Assembly (NCBI RefSeq): GCF_001440415.1
Contig: NZ_LLYA01000112.1
Coordinates: forward strand, 434,001 to 498,000
Length of the DNA stretch: 64,000 bases
Reading direction: 5' to 3'
DNA from: Bradyrhizobium retamae
GTDB taxonomy: Bacteria; Pseudomonadota; Alphaproteobacteria; Rhizobiales; Xanthobacteraceae
A program made the translations under genes and the position numbers. Every line of letters begins with the position of its first letter. Within the stretch, counting starts at the first letter, position 1. Shown here piece after piece: positions 43,149-51,449 of the stretch. Below the pieces are notes generated by a model that saw only the letters and a program-made list of their open reading frames with translations, searched no databases and was not told the origin of the DNA.

Positions 43149-43349
43149 ATGGCCAGCCACCCAGTCTCGACCGAAGAATTGGACCTCATTCTCGAGCAAA
43201 CATTCCCCGGCAGCGATCCGCCCTGCTTCATGGCCAGCGCCATCGTGGGGAGCCCATATCATCAGCCGCCCGAACAAAGTACGCCAGCGCTGCAGATCTT
43301 GCGAGCGCGTGGAACACGCGACGCTAGGAGACGCGGAAAATCCCGCTAG
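43149..43349 (+). CDS. small conserved protein, 66 residues
   Basis: MASHPVSTEELDLILEQTFP, GSDPPCFMASAIVGSPYHQP and a basic tail. The core E-E-L-D-x-x-L-E-x-T-F-P-x-S-D-P-P is a recognisable short motif of rhizobial small proteins. AAGGGAGAAG lies about 5-12 bases before the ATG. The longer open frame from 42927 is not supported. Function unknown; possibly stress related because of its neighbours. Confidence 0.6.
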   Translation: MASHPVSTEELDLILEQTFPGSDPPCFMASAIVGSPYHQPPEQSTPALQILRARGTRDARRRGKSR

Positions 43350-43413
43350 GTTGCTGGGTCGTCGTCACTCAGGCTTCCCCCACCATGTCGGTTGTCCGAC
43401 CGTTGGCCGGCCA

Positions 43414-43438
43414 GGAACCTTCGTGTTTCGTAGCCGTT
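43414..43438 (+). promoter_or_regulatory. EcfG-type stress promoter (GGAAC-N16-CGTT)
   Basis: GGAAC at 43414-43418, 16 bases, CGTT at 43435-43438. Exact consensus, 35 bases before the exported protein gene at 43474. Confidence 0.7.
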
Positions 43439-43473
43439 CCAACCGCAAACCATTTGCAATGGAGGCTTAGCAC

Positions 43474-43767
43474 ATGAAAGCGAGATCGAATCTGCTCTCG
43501 GCAGTTGGCTTGGCAGCGGCAGGATGGCTGGGCTTAGGCAGCGGCACGGCGTCTGCACAGACGATCTATGTCGATCCATATCCCGCAGCCTGGTCACCGG
43601 GCCCGTATGTGGTCAGACAGACGGTCATTGCGCCGCCCGTGCCAATCGTGCGCAAGCGTACCGTGGTGGTGACCCGAGCGCCCTATTTGCCGGCCCCAGT
43701 CTACCGTGCGCCGCTGCCGCCTTACGGCTATATCGCGGAAGTCGACTACCTGGCCCCGGGTTGGTAG
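43474..43767 (+). CDS. small exported Pro/Val/Tyr-rich protein
   Basis: A 97-residue protein. A signal peptide (LLSAVGLAAAGWLGLGSGTA SA) is followed by a mature part rich in Pro, Val and Tyr (YVDPYPAAWSPGPYVVRQTV, RAPYLPAPVYRAPLPPYGYI). No domain recognised; it resembles short YXPP-rich exported proteins of Bradyrhizobium. GGAGG is about 13 bases before the ATG. A consensus EcfG site and a strong terminator (43785-43815) frame it as a one-gene stress unit. Confidence 0.78.
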   Translation: MKARSNLLSAVGLAAAGWLGLGSGTASAQTIYVDPYPAAWSPGPYVVRQTVIAPPVPIVRKRTVVVTRAPYLPAPVYRAPLPPYGYIAEVDYLAPGW

Positions 43768-43784
43768 GCACGCAGGGCCGCTCT

Positions 43785-43815
43785 AAAGTGGCCTCGCCAC
43801 GGAGGCCACTTTCTT
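43785..43815 (+). terminator. Rho-independent terminator-like hairpin
   Basis: AAAGTGGCCTC (43785-43795), loop GCCACG, GAGGCCACTTT (43802-43812): an 11-base-pair perfect stem ending in TTT, 17 bases after the stop codon of the exported protein gene. Confidence 0.7.
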
Positions 43816-43891
43816 GCGAAGGGCTTCTATGTGCTCGTCAAAAGCCACCCGCGCTGTAATTGAACAGGGTACCTAGGCCGGCAAATCACTA

Positions 43892-44165
43892 TCACGTGTG
43901 TGGAGGTAACAGGTTATCGAACACGCCTATCTCCGCCACCTTGGCAGCGTCGTTTAGCGTGACCATGTTTCTCTGCGAATCCAACACGCCGTCCTTCCGA
44001 AACTCCTGAATGACCCGGTTGACGTGAACAGCACTCAGCCCGAGCGCGTCGGCCAGGTCGACCTGAGTCACGGAAAACTCGAATTGGTGGTCTGCGATCA
44101 GTCCGACCGAGGAGAGGCGCTCGCGCAATTCAGTACTTGGACCTGTCCGCTTGGTAATCTCGGCT
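43892..44165 (-). pseudogene. C-terminal HTH of a Crp/Fnr-type regulator (fragment)
   Basis: The minus frame contains GLIADHQFEFSVTQVDLADA, LGLSAVHVNRVIQEFRKDGV and LDSQRNMVTLNDAAKVAEI, the winged helix of a Crp/Fnr protein. It is very close to the C-terminus of the intact gene at 44409 (GLSAVHVNRVMQELREKGLL). The cyclic-nucleotide-like sensor domain is absent; the residues before it (AEITKRTGPSTELRERL) are degenerate. Probably what remains of a second family member, separated from the intact one only by the DUF6894 gene. Confidence 0.7.
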
Positions 44166-44175
44166 CGGGAGGTAC

Positions 44176-44400
44176 TCACGTCACCTTCAATAGCAGGGTA
44201 GCTTCGAAGACCTGCTGGTCGATATCTCGCACGCGCACGGTGATCCTTGTGCCGGCTCCGGATGAAAACAGGTCTTTGGCGATGCACGCCGCCACCCTGA
44301 CGGCCTCTTTGCTTGCGGCCTCGAGGCTAGGGCAATCTAGTCCCACCGTATCGCTGATGGAGAATTGATCGTCATCGATGTCGAAGAAGTACCGGGGCAT
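44176..44400 (-). CDS. DUF6894 small protein
   Basis: A 74-residue protein starting at the ATG at 44398-44400: MPRYFFDIDDDQFSISDTVG, LDCPSLEAASKEAVRVAACI and a beta-rich end (RITVRVRDIDQQVFEATLLL KVT). M-P-R-Y-F-F-D with a D-x-x-G-x-x-x-x-x-x-E-A-A motif is typical of DUF6894, very common in Bradyrhizobium. It follows the Crp/Fnr gene by 8 bases and is probably cotranscribed. Confidence 0.82.
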   Translation of the reverse strand: MPRYFFDIDDDQFSISDTVGLDCPSLEAASKEAVRVAACIAKDLFSSGAGTRITVRVRDIDQQVFEATLLLKVT

Positions 44401-44408
44401 GGCCCTCG

Positions 44409-45140
44409 CTACAGTGCCGGGTCGAGATGCAGATAGAGCGGATCGAAATCGGCTACATCCTTGAGCTTGGCCTCGTCCAGTATCGTCACTGTGCCGCGCT
44501 CGAATCTGAGAAGTCCCTTTTCCCTTAGTTCCTGCATAACTCTGTTTACGTGGACTGCGCTGAGCCCGACTGCTTCTCCGAGCAGAACCTGGGTAGCCGG
44601 GAATTGAAAAGATTTGTCTTTTGTTCGCTGGACTGCTTTGAGCCTGGTGTAGATTTCGAAGATCACGTGTGCCGTTCGGCTGATCCCGGACCTGTGCCCG
44701 ACGTTGCAAATCCATTCCCGGAAAATGGCTGCATCGATCAACGTGTCGCGCCAGAGGATCTCAGCAACGTTTGGCCTGTGCCTTACGAGTGCGCGCAACG
44801 GGGCGTGAGAGATGAAGCCCAGCACGCAGTCGCCGAGCGCAGTCACATCATGATCCAGCACTGGAATGTAGAGGCTTTGGAGATCTGGAATATCACCCGG
44901 TTGATGGAATGCGATTACTTGCCGTTTTCCCCCACCCACCACCTTGGACCGAAAAATGAACCCATCCACCAGAAGGCAGCAAGCGGAAGGACGATCTCCC
45001 GTGGATACGATGCTCTCCTCGTCACGTACTTGCTTCAACGCGATCGGCAGCGCGTTGATCGCGCGCTGATCCTCTTCGTCGATATTTGTGCTGACCCGCA
45101 GTCTTTTCAGCAGGATTGATGTAGCGGCGGCCTTGTCCAT
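44409..45140 (-). CDS. Crp/Fnr family transcription regulator
   Basis: About 243 residues from the ATG at 45138-45140 (MDKAAATSILLKRL). The N-terminal cyclic-nucleotide-binding-like domain shows SACCLLVDGFIFRSKVVGGG, KRQVIAFHQPGDIPDLQSLY and ALGDCVLGFISHAPLRALV. The C-terminal HTH has QVLLGEAVGLSAVHVNRVMQ. No Cys cluster for an iron-sulfur centre is evident, so it is not an oxygen-sensing Fnr. An EcfG-like promoter is upstream, so it may be a secondary regulator in the stress response (inference). Confidence 0.85.
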   Translation of the reverse strand: MDKAAATSILLKRLRVSTNIDEEDQRAINALPIALKQVRDEESIVSTGDRPSACCLLVDGFIFRSKVVGGGKRQVIAFHQPGDIPDLQSLYIPVLDHDVTALGDCVLGFISHAPLRALVRHRPNVAEILWRDTLIDAAIFREWICNVGHRSGISRTAHVIFEIYTRLKAVQRTKDKSFQFPATQVLLGEAVGLSAVHVNRVMQELREKGLLRFERGTVTILDEAKLKDVADFDPLYLHLDPAL

Positions 45141-45176
45141 TCTGAAATCCTGAGAACACACCCGCCTTGTGATCCA

Positions 45177-45201
45177 AACCAATCATTCGAAATAACGTTC
45201 C
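45177..45201 (-). promoter_or_regulatory. EcfG-type stress promoter (GGAAC-N16-GGTT)
   Basis: Minus strand: GGAAC (45201-45197), 16 bases, GGTT (45180-45177), 37 bases before the Crp/Fnr start at 45140. The -10 is one base off consensus. Confidence 0.5.
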
Positions 45202-45772
45202 TAACTAGCATCCCCGTCGCTGCCGAATTCAGACGTGGTTCGGCGCTGATCAGCGGGATGGCTGCAGGAAGGCTTCAACCGCTCTCGCCGGCGGCCCTGT
45301 CCGATCCCAACTGTGCTAAGTGCACATTCTGAGTGTCTTAAGTCTTTTACTATCGATTGCCCCACGATCCAGGTTGGTCTCACCCACGACTGACGCTCGA
45401 TACAGATCAAAAGAAATGCGCCGTACCGGCCGGCTTTGACGCGGGCGTGCCGCGAGTGCCTACAGACAACTGGAATGCCTGGCCAAGTGGCCTCTTGATC
45501 GCCGCGCTTGTAAGTAGCAGCGCTGGCGATCTTCGCCGAATGGCAGCGATGGGCAACCCTCGGGTGTTGCAGTTCTCGGGCAACGAAACAGGCTGGTTCC
45601 AGGGACGCTGTCGAGGATCTACGCCTATCATTTCCCGGAAAATCCCAAGCGCGCGGCTTGTTTCCCAAATGATCCGCCCCTTAGATATCGAGATTGATTG
45701 CGTCGCGTTGATGTAGGCCGAACACACCCCACGACGGCCAAGGCATCTCTTGCGGCAATACGTCAAACCTCC
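45202..45772. other. about 570 bases without a supported gene
   Basis: Open frames near 45357-45716 lack starts and recognisable families. The end of one frame (NPKRAACFPNDPP) may belong to the P450 remnant that follows. Confidence 0.35.
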
Positions 45773-45935
45773 GTCATGTCCGTGGCGTTTGCGCTGCAGG
45801 AGGCGACAATTGTGTTGGCCGTGCTGACGCGGCACTTCGAACTGGAGCTCTTGCCGGGCACCAGGGTCCCAGCGGATCACCTGCGGCCCGCAAAAGGTGT
45901 GCCCAAGTGCGTCAGCGGGCGGCGTGAAAGCGGCT
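45773..45935 (+). pseudogene. C-terminal fragment of a cytochrome P450
   Basis: The frame reads SVAFALQEATIVLAVLTRHF, ELELLPGTRVPADHLRPAKG and VPKCVSGRR. The F-A-L-Q-E-A-x-x-V-L-A helix after the heme Cys, followed by L-x-P-G and LRP-x-G-x-x, is the P450 C-terminus. The heme-ligand Cys region itself is not present in this frame. A separate remnant from that on the minus strand at 34090. Confidence 0.5.
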
Positions 45936-46172
45936 TACGGTCAGGGCAGCCGCAAAGGCTTGCTGGTCCAGGTAGCTCATCAAATTGGTCGCTCCGAAAT
46001 TATAGAAAACGATGAAACCGCAACGCTTCCTTGTCGTTCCTAGTGCCGCGGGCTGGTGCCGGATCAACAAAGGGTACCAGGCAAGGCGCGTGCGTGGACT
46101 GGTCCTTCGAAAGTCTCTGGAACGGCGGTCGGGATCAAACCTAGTGCAGGCGAGTAATATAGAGAGGAAGTT

Positions 46173-46381
46173 ATGGCCTACGCGATGTTCAAGGACGGCG
46201 AAAAGTTGAGCCGCACCTTCCCCACCAAGGAAGAAGCGTTAAAAAGGCTTTTGAGGCCGGACTGGTAGAGAACGTGGATGGCGAGCCCGTCCTCGAGCAG
46301 AAGTTGGAAATCAAGCCATGTCCTCCTGATCTCCAGCGCAACGGCGACGAAGATCTGGACTGGGCTCCGCGGAGCGAGTGA
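46173..46381 (+). pseudogene. small conserved protein, one frameshift
   Basis: MAYAMFKDGEKLSRTFPTKE EALKR is followed in the next frame by KAFEAGLVENVDGEPVLEQK, LEIKPCPPDLQRN and GDEDLDWAPRSE with a stop at 46379-46381. The pattern MFKDG-KLS-xFPTKEEAL-KA-EAGLVE, IKPCPPDP is a conserved short protein in Bradyrhizobium as I remember it. GAGAGGAAG precedes the start. A single base lost in the AAAAAG run near 46242 would explain the break, so an assembly error is also plausible. Confidence 0.65.
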
Positions 46382-46615
46382 CGTCGCCATAGCAAGGAGG
46401 ACCGATGAGTTTCTATTGGTAACGTTCCGAGCTGTTAGCAGGCACCGAGCCCCTCACCTTCAATCGGACTCCCCCGCGCGAGCGTTTACGGGCTGTCTAC
46501 CGTCGGCTGGCCGACGTGTATTTCGTTTTGAACGAAATGCGTAGCTATGCAGCGCCCCAGCAGACTGGCGATCCAGCCCTGGCGCTCGCATATGTAAGTC
46601 AGGAGTCATTCGACG

Positions 46616-46816
46616 ATGGCGCGCTTTCTTATCACTCTCGGCATTGTCATTCTGGCTATTGGGCTGCTGTGGCCTTACCTGAGCCGGATCGGGCTGGGAC
46701 GGTTGCCTGGCGATATTGTTATCGAGCGGGAAAATATGACGTTCCACTTCCCGCTGATGACATGTTTGCTGTTGAGCGCCTTCCTGAGCCTGGTGTTCTG
46801 GATCGTGAACCGCTGA
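46616..46816 (+). CDS. DUF2905 membrane protein
   Basis: A 66-residue protein with two hydrophobic helices: MARFLITLGIVILAIGLLWP and MTCLLLSAFLSLVFWIVNR, separated by GLGRLPGDIVIERENMTFHF P. The L-G-R-L-P-G-D-I x I-x-R-x-x-x-x-F-x-F-P loop is the DUF2905 signature. Inner membrane; function unknown. Intact, with no clear promoter motif. Confidence 0.88.
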   Translation: MARFLITLGIVILAIGLLWPYLSRIGLGRLPGDIVIERENMTFHFPLMTCLLLSAFLSLVFWIVNR

Positions 46817-47084
46817 AGTGCGATCAGATCGTAAGCCTGGACGTCGGAAGGCGCCTGGGGACAGGCCTACCGCGCCCCATCATTCTTCCGGCCGCTGATC
46901 ACCATCCCTTGCGCGCAGTCTGCAGCCGGAAAAGAGCGCCGCGGGCCGGCTCGCCCATCGAGGAACATCCCAGCAGAGCGCTTGCGTTCTTTGCCGGAGC
47001 ATCGACTTGAGCGGATCGAGGATGTCGCGGAGACAGCTGCCCAGCCAGTCGAGCTGGGGAGACTGATTATCTGAAGTACATCAG
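46817..47084. other. intergenic, no supported gene
   Basis: About 270 bases of GC-rich sequence; open frames on the minus strand look like shadows. Confidence 0.35.
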
Positions 47085-47348
47085 CTATGACGCAAGCGGA
47101 CCGCGCGGTACGGCCGCACCGGCCATTTCTGCGTCGCACACGTGACCGGAAGTCCCAAGGAAGCCCTCACCTCCTGGGCCGAGCACGTTGCGCGGCTCAA
47201 CTGGTGGCCCTAGCTCGGCATATTGCGCGAGGCGGAGCCATTTCTCGGAAAGTAACAGCCATCGCTGCTTTTCGATGGGGCTAACGGTCTTGGCCGCCTG
47301 TTGGCGGCATTCCTCCGCTTGCTTGCGAAATGTAGCTGGGTCGTTCAT
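47085..47348 (-). CDS. small conserved helical protein, 87 residues
   Basis: Starts MNDPATFRKQAEECRQQAAK and continues TVSPIEKQRWLLLSEKWLRL AQYAE; the family pattern is P-x-x-x-R-K-x-A-x-x-C-R-x-Q-A-x-K-T-x-S-P-x-D/E-K-x-x-W-L-x-L-A-E-x-W, common in Bradyrhizobium. The C-terminal 30 residues (GGEGFLGTSGHVCDAEMAGA) are not part of the usual family and may come from a frame change. The ATG at 47346-47348 was chosen because homology starts there. Confidence 0.55.
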   Translation of the reverse strand: MNDPATFRKQAEECRQQAAKTVSPIEKQRWLLLSEKWLRLAQYAELGPPVEPRNVLGPGGEGFLGTSGHVCDAEMAGAAVPRGPLAS

Positions 47349-47932
47349 GGCCAAACCGCATGCCTGCCAAGTTATGCCTGGCGGGCTGACACGGCCCGGG
47401 CCGCCGGGCCGTGTCAGCTCGGGGCAGCCGGTGAGGACTGAGGGCTCTCTACCAGCTGAGATCAATGTGCCCAGTTTTCAGAGCGCCGTCCTTAACAATT
47501 GTGTATCGCGAATACGCGCTTGGCACACGGCCGCCCAAGCCAATCTCGATCTAATCGAGCGGGCCATCTATCTTCGACAGGCACAGGGTACGGCAGGTGC
47601 GGAGCGCCCCTGGCTCCCGCCGGAAGAAACTGATGACCGGCACATTCATTGCTGAAAATTCAGGATGATGTACGCCGGAAGCAGCGTTCGAATGTGAACT
47701 AACGATGAGCAGCAATGCAATGAATGATTATTTTGACAGACCGACTTAGAAGCTGCCGATGACAAGGGAGGGTTACACAGCACTTCAAGAAGAACTAGCG
47801 CAGCGGGTTCGAGTGGAGATTGGACATCACTGCGCCAAAAAGGCCTGAGTTCGAGTCCTGTTGCCGAGTGAAAAGGCACTCGCTCCTCTAACTTAGAGGT
47901 ATGCGCAGAGTGCCTTCGGAAAGCTCGTAGTG
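47349..47932. other. about 580 bases without a supported gene
   Basis: A plus-strand frame near 47500-47650 (ERAIYLRQAQGTAGAERPW) has no start or family. The 3' part has a GTTCGAGTC element that resembles a tRNA T-arm, but no tRNA can be folded around it. Confidence 0.4.
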
Positions 47933-48157
47933 ATGCCGATCAACTCCAACCACGATCTTCATGGAGCCAGCGAGGAAGAACAGTTTTACCTGGAGTCGCT
48001 GATCCGCGAGGATTATGAGCGATGCCATCCCGGAGATACACTGGATGATCTCAAGCGGCGGGCCGCATTCTCAAAGGAGGACAGAGGACTGCTGCGGGAC
48101 TGGATGGCGATAGCAGCGGTCCGCGCCGCGGCCAATCGGAAAACATTTCGTGGCTGA
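47933..48157 (+). CDS. small conserved protein, 74 residues
   Basis: MPINSNHDLHGASEEEQFYL, ESLIREDYERCHPGDTLDDL and KRRAAFSKEDRGLLRDWMAI A. The block EEEQ-FL, EDYERCHPGD-L-DLK-RA-FSKED-GLLRDWMA-AA is a conserved short family in Bradyrhizobium (memory). Mostly helical and charged, cytosolic. ATG at 47933; the GTG at 47930 is less likely. Intact. Confidence 0.7.
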   Translation: MPINSNHDLHGASEEEQFYLESLIREDYERCHPGDTLDDLKRRAAFSKEDRGLLRDWMAIAAVRAAANRKTFRG

Positions 48158-48630
48158 ATCCAGCCGCCGGTGACGACGGCTATTTCGCATCGCTCGCCCG
48201 CGGCCAAGCCGCAACTCGTTTAACAGACCTGGCAGCGCGTTTCGCTGAGGGTCGGTGCCAACCCATGTTGCTCAACTCAACATCTTTACTGTGCGACCGG
48301 CTTGTCGCCCGTCACGCCTGCATCATGTGAAGCGGCACGCTACGATCAGCGTCATTTGGCCGATGGAAACAACCGCCCAGAACCCAGGGTCCAGGAGGAC
48401 CTCAAATTTTCGAGCAAGCTGCTCCGGACGCCATGAGGATGGCCGTCCCGATCGAGGATCGACGTTGGCGGAAGACGGCGTATTACCGGCTCAAGCGTTG
48501 ATCCGAGTCTTATGAAGCAGGACCGGCGACGGTTATCAGCAGTCGGCGCTTCCGGCGACAACTCGCGGCAAACATGATCGGGAGCGCCGCCATCTTGGCC
48601 AGCGCGCCTTGATCGAACCTCAGCTGCCGC
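48158..48630. other. about 470 bases without a supported gene
   Basis: Short frames on both strands only; none recognised. Confidence 0.4.
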
Positions 48631-48658
48631 AAACGAAAAGCCCGGCTGTTGGCCGGGC
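48631..48658 (-). terminator. Rho-independent terminator on the minus strand
   Basis: GCCCGGC (48640-48646), loop TGTTG, GCCGGGC (48652-48658). Read on the minus strand the 7-base-pair GC stem is followed at once by CTTTTCGTTTG, a U-rich tail. No clear minus-strand gene lies upstream of it. Confidence 0.55.
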
Positions 48659-48928
48659 GATCGAGAAGTATTTTTCAGGTGTTGAAACCGAGGCATCCAA
48701 GCGTTTGCAAATCGGCTCGTCTGTCTTGAAGCCGACAATGGAAGAGGATTCTGCGACCGTAGAAATACGGATGACCGGCTATAGGCTAGAACCTTCACCA
48801 ACCGTGGTGGTCGCGACCGCCTCTGCTTCGCACGCGTCATCTCGCAGGTGCAATGTCGAGCGGATTCCCTCTGCGGGCCGCCAAATGCTAATCTTTCACC
48901 GTTTCTGTATTTTTCGAGGTCAGATCTC

Positions 48929-49111
48929 ATGAAGAAGTTTGGCCGGATAAAAGCTGCAAATTTGGAAGTCGCACTCGAGACCGTTTGCCGAAAGCTGCCC
49001 AACGGCGGCAATCACGAAACGCGAAAACGAGTTGCCGAAGCACTCCTTCGGGCAGCCGAGAGCGGCCGTACTAATCTGGGTGAGCTAGAGTCCGTCGGCG
49101 AAGGGCGCTAG
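48929..49111 (+). CDS. small conserved protein, 60 residues
   Basis: MKKFGRIKAANLEVALETVC, RKLPNGGNHETRKRVAEALL and RAAESGRTNLGELESVGEGR. Similar short proteins (MRKFGKIQAANLEAALQ-VC-KLPNGGSHE-RK-VA-RL, TTLGEL) are widespread in Bradyrhizobium, as I recall, and helical. The ATG at 48929 fits the family; the frame upstream is unrelated. The last residues may be shortened compared with relatives. Function unknown. Confidence 0.65.
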   Translation: MKKFGRIKAANLEVALETVCRKLPNGGNHETRKRVAEALLRAAESGRTNLGELESVGEGR

Positions 49112-49428
49112 GCGAGGCAGACCGCAGATCGGCCTAACCAAGGCGAAGTTCGCCTTCGGATCGGCGACCAAACGACGACGCTCCGTCGGCGGACCACCCG
49201 TCGCGGGTCGGCTCCGCTCAGATTGCCGCACGCGAACTTGTATTCAGGCGAACCTGCATCCAACCGGCTGGCGTTGAATTGATACGAGGGGCTAGACTTG
49301 CCCGGGTGCCGTACGGGTACGGGCCCCGGCTCCCAGGCACTCCGGATGGTGCCCCCAACCGGCGCGATAACCGGGTCCGAAACATAATGGCCGCAGCCAA
49401 TCGGCCTGCGGCGCACTGGATGTCTGGC
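49112..49428. other. about 320 bases without a supported gene
   Basis: A short perfect palindrome AAGGCGAA-G-TTCGCCTT occurs at about 49140 but has no T-run. No gene recognised. Confidence 0.35.
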
Positions 49429-49680
49429 TCAGCTGGCTGGTGACCGGTTTCGGCGTGAGGTGCTCCCGCGCCGACTGCTGAGCCGAGGCGGGTGATAAGC
49501 CGAAACCATCAGCATCAGAAACAGCGCGCGATTGGCCTGGTACCTGGCGGCGGTCCGGCTTGCTTCCGATCCCTGCATGACGGCATGGCCATCGGCCGTG
49601 CACAGGTACCACCTGCAGGCCCGGCCGCGTTTTCTCAGGTGGGTCTCGAAAAATGGGAGTTGCTCCGGCATCGCAGTCAT
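49429..49680 (-). CDS. small protein, possibly with altered C-terminus
   Basis: From 49680 the frame reads MTAMPEQLPFFETHLRKRGR, ACRWYLCTADGHAVMQGSEA SRTAARYQANRALFLMLMVS A. The block W-x-x-C-T-x-D-G-x-x-V-M-Q-G-x-E-x-S-R-x-A-A-x-Y-x-A-x-R-A-L-F-L is a small conserved motif of rhizobial proteins. The last 25 residues are Arg/Ser-rich and not family-like. The start could also be at 49671. Function unknown. Confidence 0.5.
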   Translation of the reverse strand: MTAMPEQLPFFETHLRKRGRACRWYLCTADGHAVMQGSEASRTAARYQANRALFLMLMVSAYHPPRLSSRRGSTSRRNRSPAS

Positions 49681-49911
49681 CTGTCTCTTGCTTCTCCGCG
49701 AAGGTTCAAGTGTTAGCGAAAAAGCTTTTGAAACTACAAACAATTGGGAATACATTCTCCTTGTCGGAGCTTGAATTCTTGAACGAGTGCAAAGAATGCG
49801 AGTGAGCGGCAATCGTCAAAGGCCGCCCCAACCTCAACTTCAGACCGCTTTGATAAACCGGAGCCTGTGCGGAATCGCCTGCCCCGTACGGACGCAATTC
49901 GAGCCGCCAAA

Positions 49912-50540
49912 ATGTCTTCCGCGTCCACCAAGATTTGCGCTCTTCATTGACGGCGCCAATCTTCACGGCACCGCCAGGACGCTTGGTTTCGACATCGACT
50001 ACAAGCGCCTCCTGGAGGAATTCCGGGGCCGCGGCACGCTACTCCGCGCCTTTTACTACACGGCCATTATTGAGGATCAGGAGTTCTCCTCGATCCGGCC
50101 GCTGGTCGATTGGCTCGACTACAACGGCTACACCGTCATCACCAAAGCCCCAAGGAATTCGTCGACGCTTCCGGCCGCCGCAAGCCTAAGGGCAGTATGG
50201 CTATCGAGCTTGCGGTCCATGCCATGGAGCTCGCCGGCCGGATCAACGAGATGATCCTGTTTTCGGGCGACGGCGATTTTCGCTCACTGTCGAGGCGGTG
50301 CAGCGCCGCGGCGTCCGCGTCACGGTGGTCTCCAGCATCGCCACCCAGCCGCCGATGATCGCCGACGAACTCCGCCGCCAGGCGGATGCCTTCACCGACC
50401 TGACGGAGCTGCCAGCCAAGGTGAGCCGAGACCTATCCGAACGCCCGCCGCGGGAGCGCGGCGACCTGCGCACGCCGCAATTCGCTCAGCGCGCTACTGC
50501 CACACGACCGCACGGGAATGTCGACGAATTCAATGGCTGA
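49912..50540 (+). pseudogene. NYN-domain (LabA/DUF88-like) ribonuclease-fold protein, three frameshifts
   Basis: Pieces: MSSASTKI from the ATG at 49912; one base later ALFIDGANLHGTARTLGFDI, DYKRLLEEFRGRGTLLRAFY and YTAIIEDQEFSSIRPLVDWL; another frame with KEFVDASGRRKPKGSMAIEL and INEMILFSGDGDFRSL; and a last one with EAVQRRGVRVTVVSSIATQP PMIADELRRQADAF. These are the NYN motifs (FIDGANL, GDGDF), with all acidic metal-binding residues kept. Each frameshift is a single base, near 49936, 50150 and 50295. It would otherwise be a 210-residue PIN-like nuclease of the LabA group. Confidence 0.75.
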
Positions 50541-50615
50541 TGCTGCTGCGGAGCCGCGCAAAACGAGGTCGCACTTGTGATCGCCAGGCCGCCATCGTCC
50601 GGCATGCGCCTGGGA

Positions 50616-51449
50616 CTACGCCGCGATCGAATCCGCCAAGACGTCCGCCCGGACGACGCGATTGCGCCCTCGACGTTTGGCCGCATAGAGAGCCTGATCG
50701 GCGATGCGCATGACCTTGGCCAGCTCCGTTTCACCGTGGCATCCGGCCAGCCCGATGCTGATCGTCACGCAGGCTGAAATCTGTTCGTTTGAGATTTCCT
50801 TGTCGGCACAGGCCTGCCGCAGCTCTTCCGCATACTCGGCGGCGCGTTCCTTGGATACCCCGGTCATCAGAATGGCAAATTCTTCCCCGCCATGCCTTGC
50901 CACCAGCATCTGTCTTCGCTCGGCGAAGGAGCGCAACACCTCCGCGATCGCGATGAGCACCTTGTCCCCGAATTCGTGCCCGAACTGGTCGTTGATCGCC
51001 TTGAAGCGGTCGATGTCGCACATCAGCACGGTCGTAGGCACGTTCGCCTCTTGCGCCTTTGCCAAGGCCGATTCGGCCGCTTGGTCAAAGCCCCGTCGGT
51101 TGAGCAGTCCGGTCAACTGATCGGTACCGGAAATCCGCAGCAACTCGGCGCGCGCCAGGGCCAATTCAAGCATCACCAAAGCGGATCGATAGCTCAGGCC
51201 TGCCGTCAGCAGACCCGAAATGATCATGCTGATGATGATCGACGACTTGGTCACGAAGCCGGCGCGCACGAACGCATCCGGATCGGGTCCAAACTGGATA
51301 AGGCACAAGGACAATGTCAAGACAACGGTCAGACCCATGCTCACGGCTGAGCGAGCCGCGGTGTGGCGCAGCGCATCCCTGTGCGTAATGATATGGTTCG
51401 CCATGCGCTCTGCCGTTGTTGCAATCAGCATGAACCTCTTCAGCTTCAC
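50616..51449 (-). CDS. GGDEF-domain diguanylate cyclase, membrane-anchored
   Basis: A 277-residue protein. Two membrane segments (about 35-55: AVSMGLTVVLTLSLCLIQFG, and about 68-90: TKSSIIISMIISGLLTAGLS) are followed by a GGDEF domain from about residue 105. The active-site motif is GGEEF in MLVARHGGEEFAIL, and DIDRFKAINDQFGHEFGDKV is the metal/substrate region. The RxxD inhibitory I-site five residues upstream is not present. It makes cyclic di-GMP, probably in response to a membrane cue. Intact and monocistronic. Confidence 0.9.
   Translation of the reverse strand: MKLKRFMLIATTAERMANHIITHRDALRHTAARSAVSMGLTVVLTLSLCLIQFGPDPDAFVRAGFVTKSSIIISMIISGLLTAGLSYRSALVMLELALARAELLRISGTDQLTGLLNRRGFDQAAESALAKAQEANVPTTVLMCDIDRFKAINDQFGHEFGDKVLIAIAEVLRSFAERRQMLVARHGGEEFAILMTGVSKERAAEYAEELRQACADKEISNEQISACVTISIGLAGCHGETELAKVMRIADQALYAAKRRGRNRVVRADVLADSIAA

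Noticed and set aside
47780..47880. tRNA-like GTTCGAGTCC element
   Set aside because: The flanking bases do not form a T-stem, and no D-arm, anticodon arm or acceptor stem could be laid out around it.
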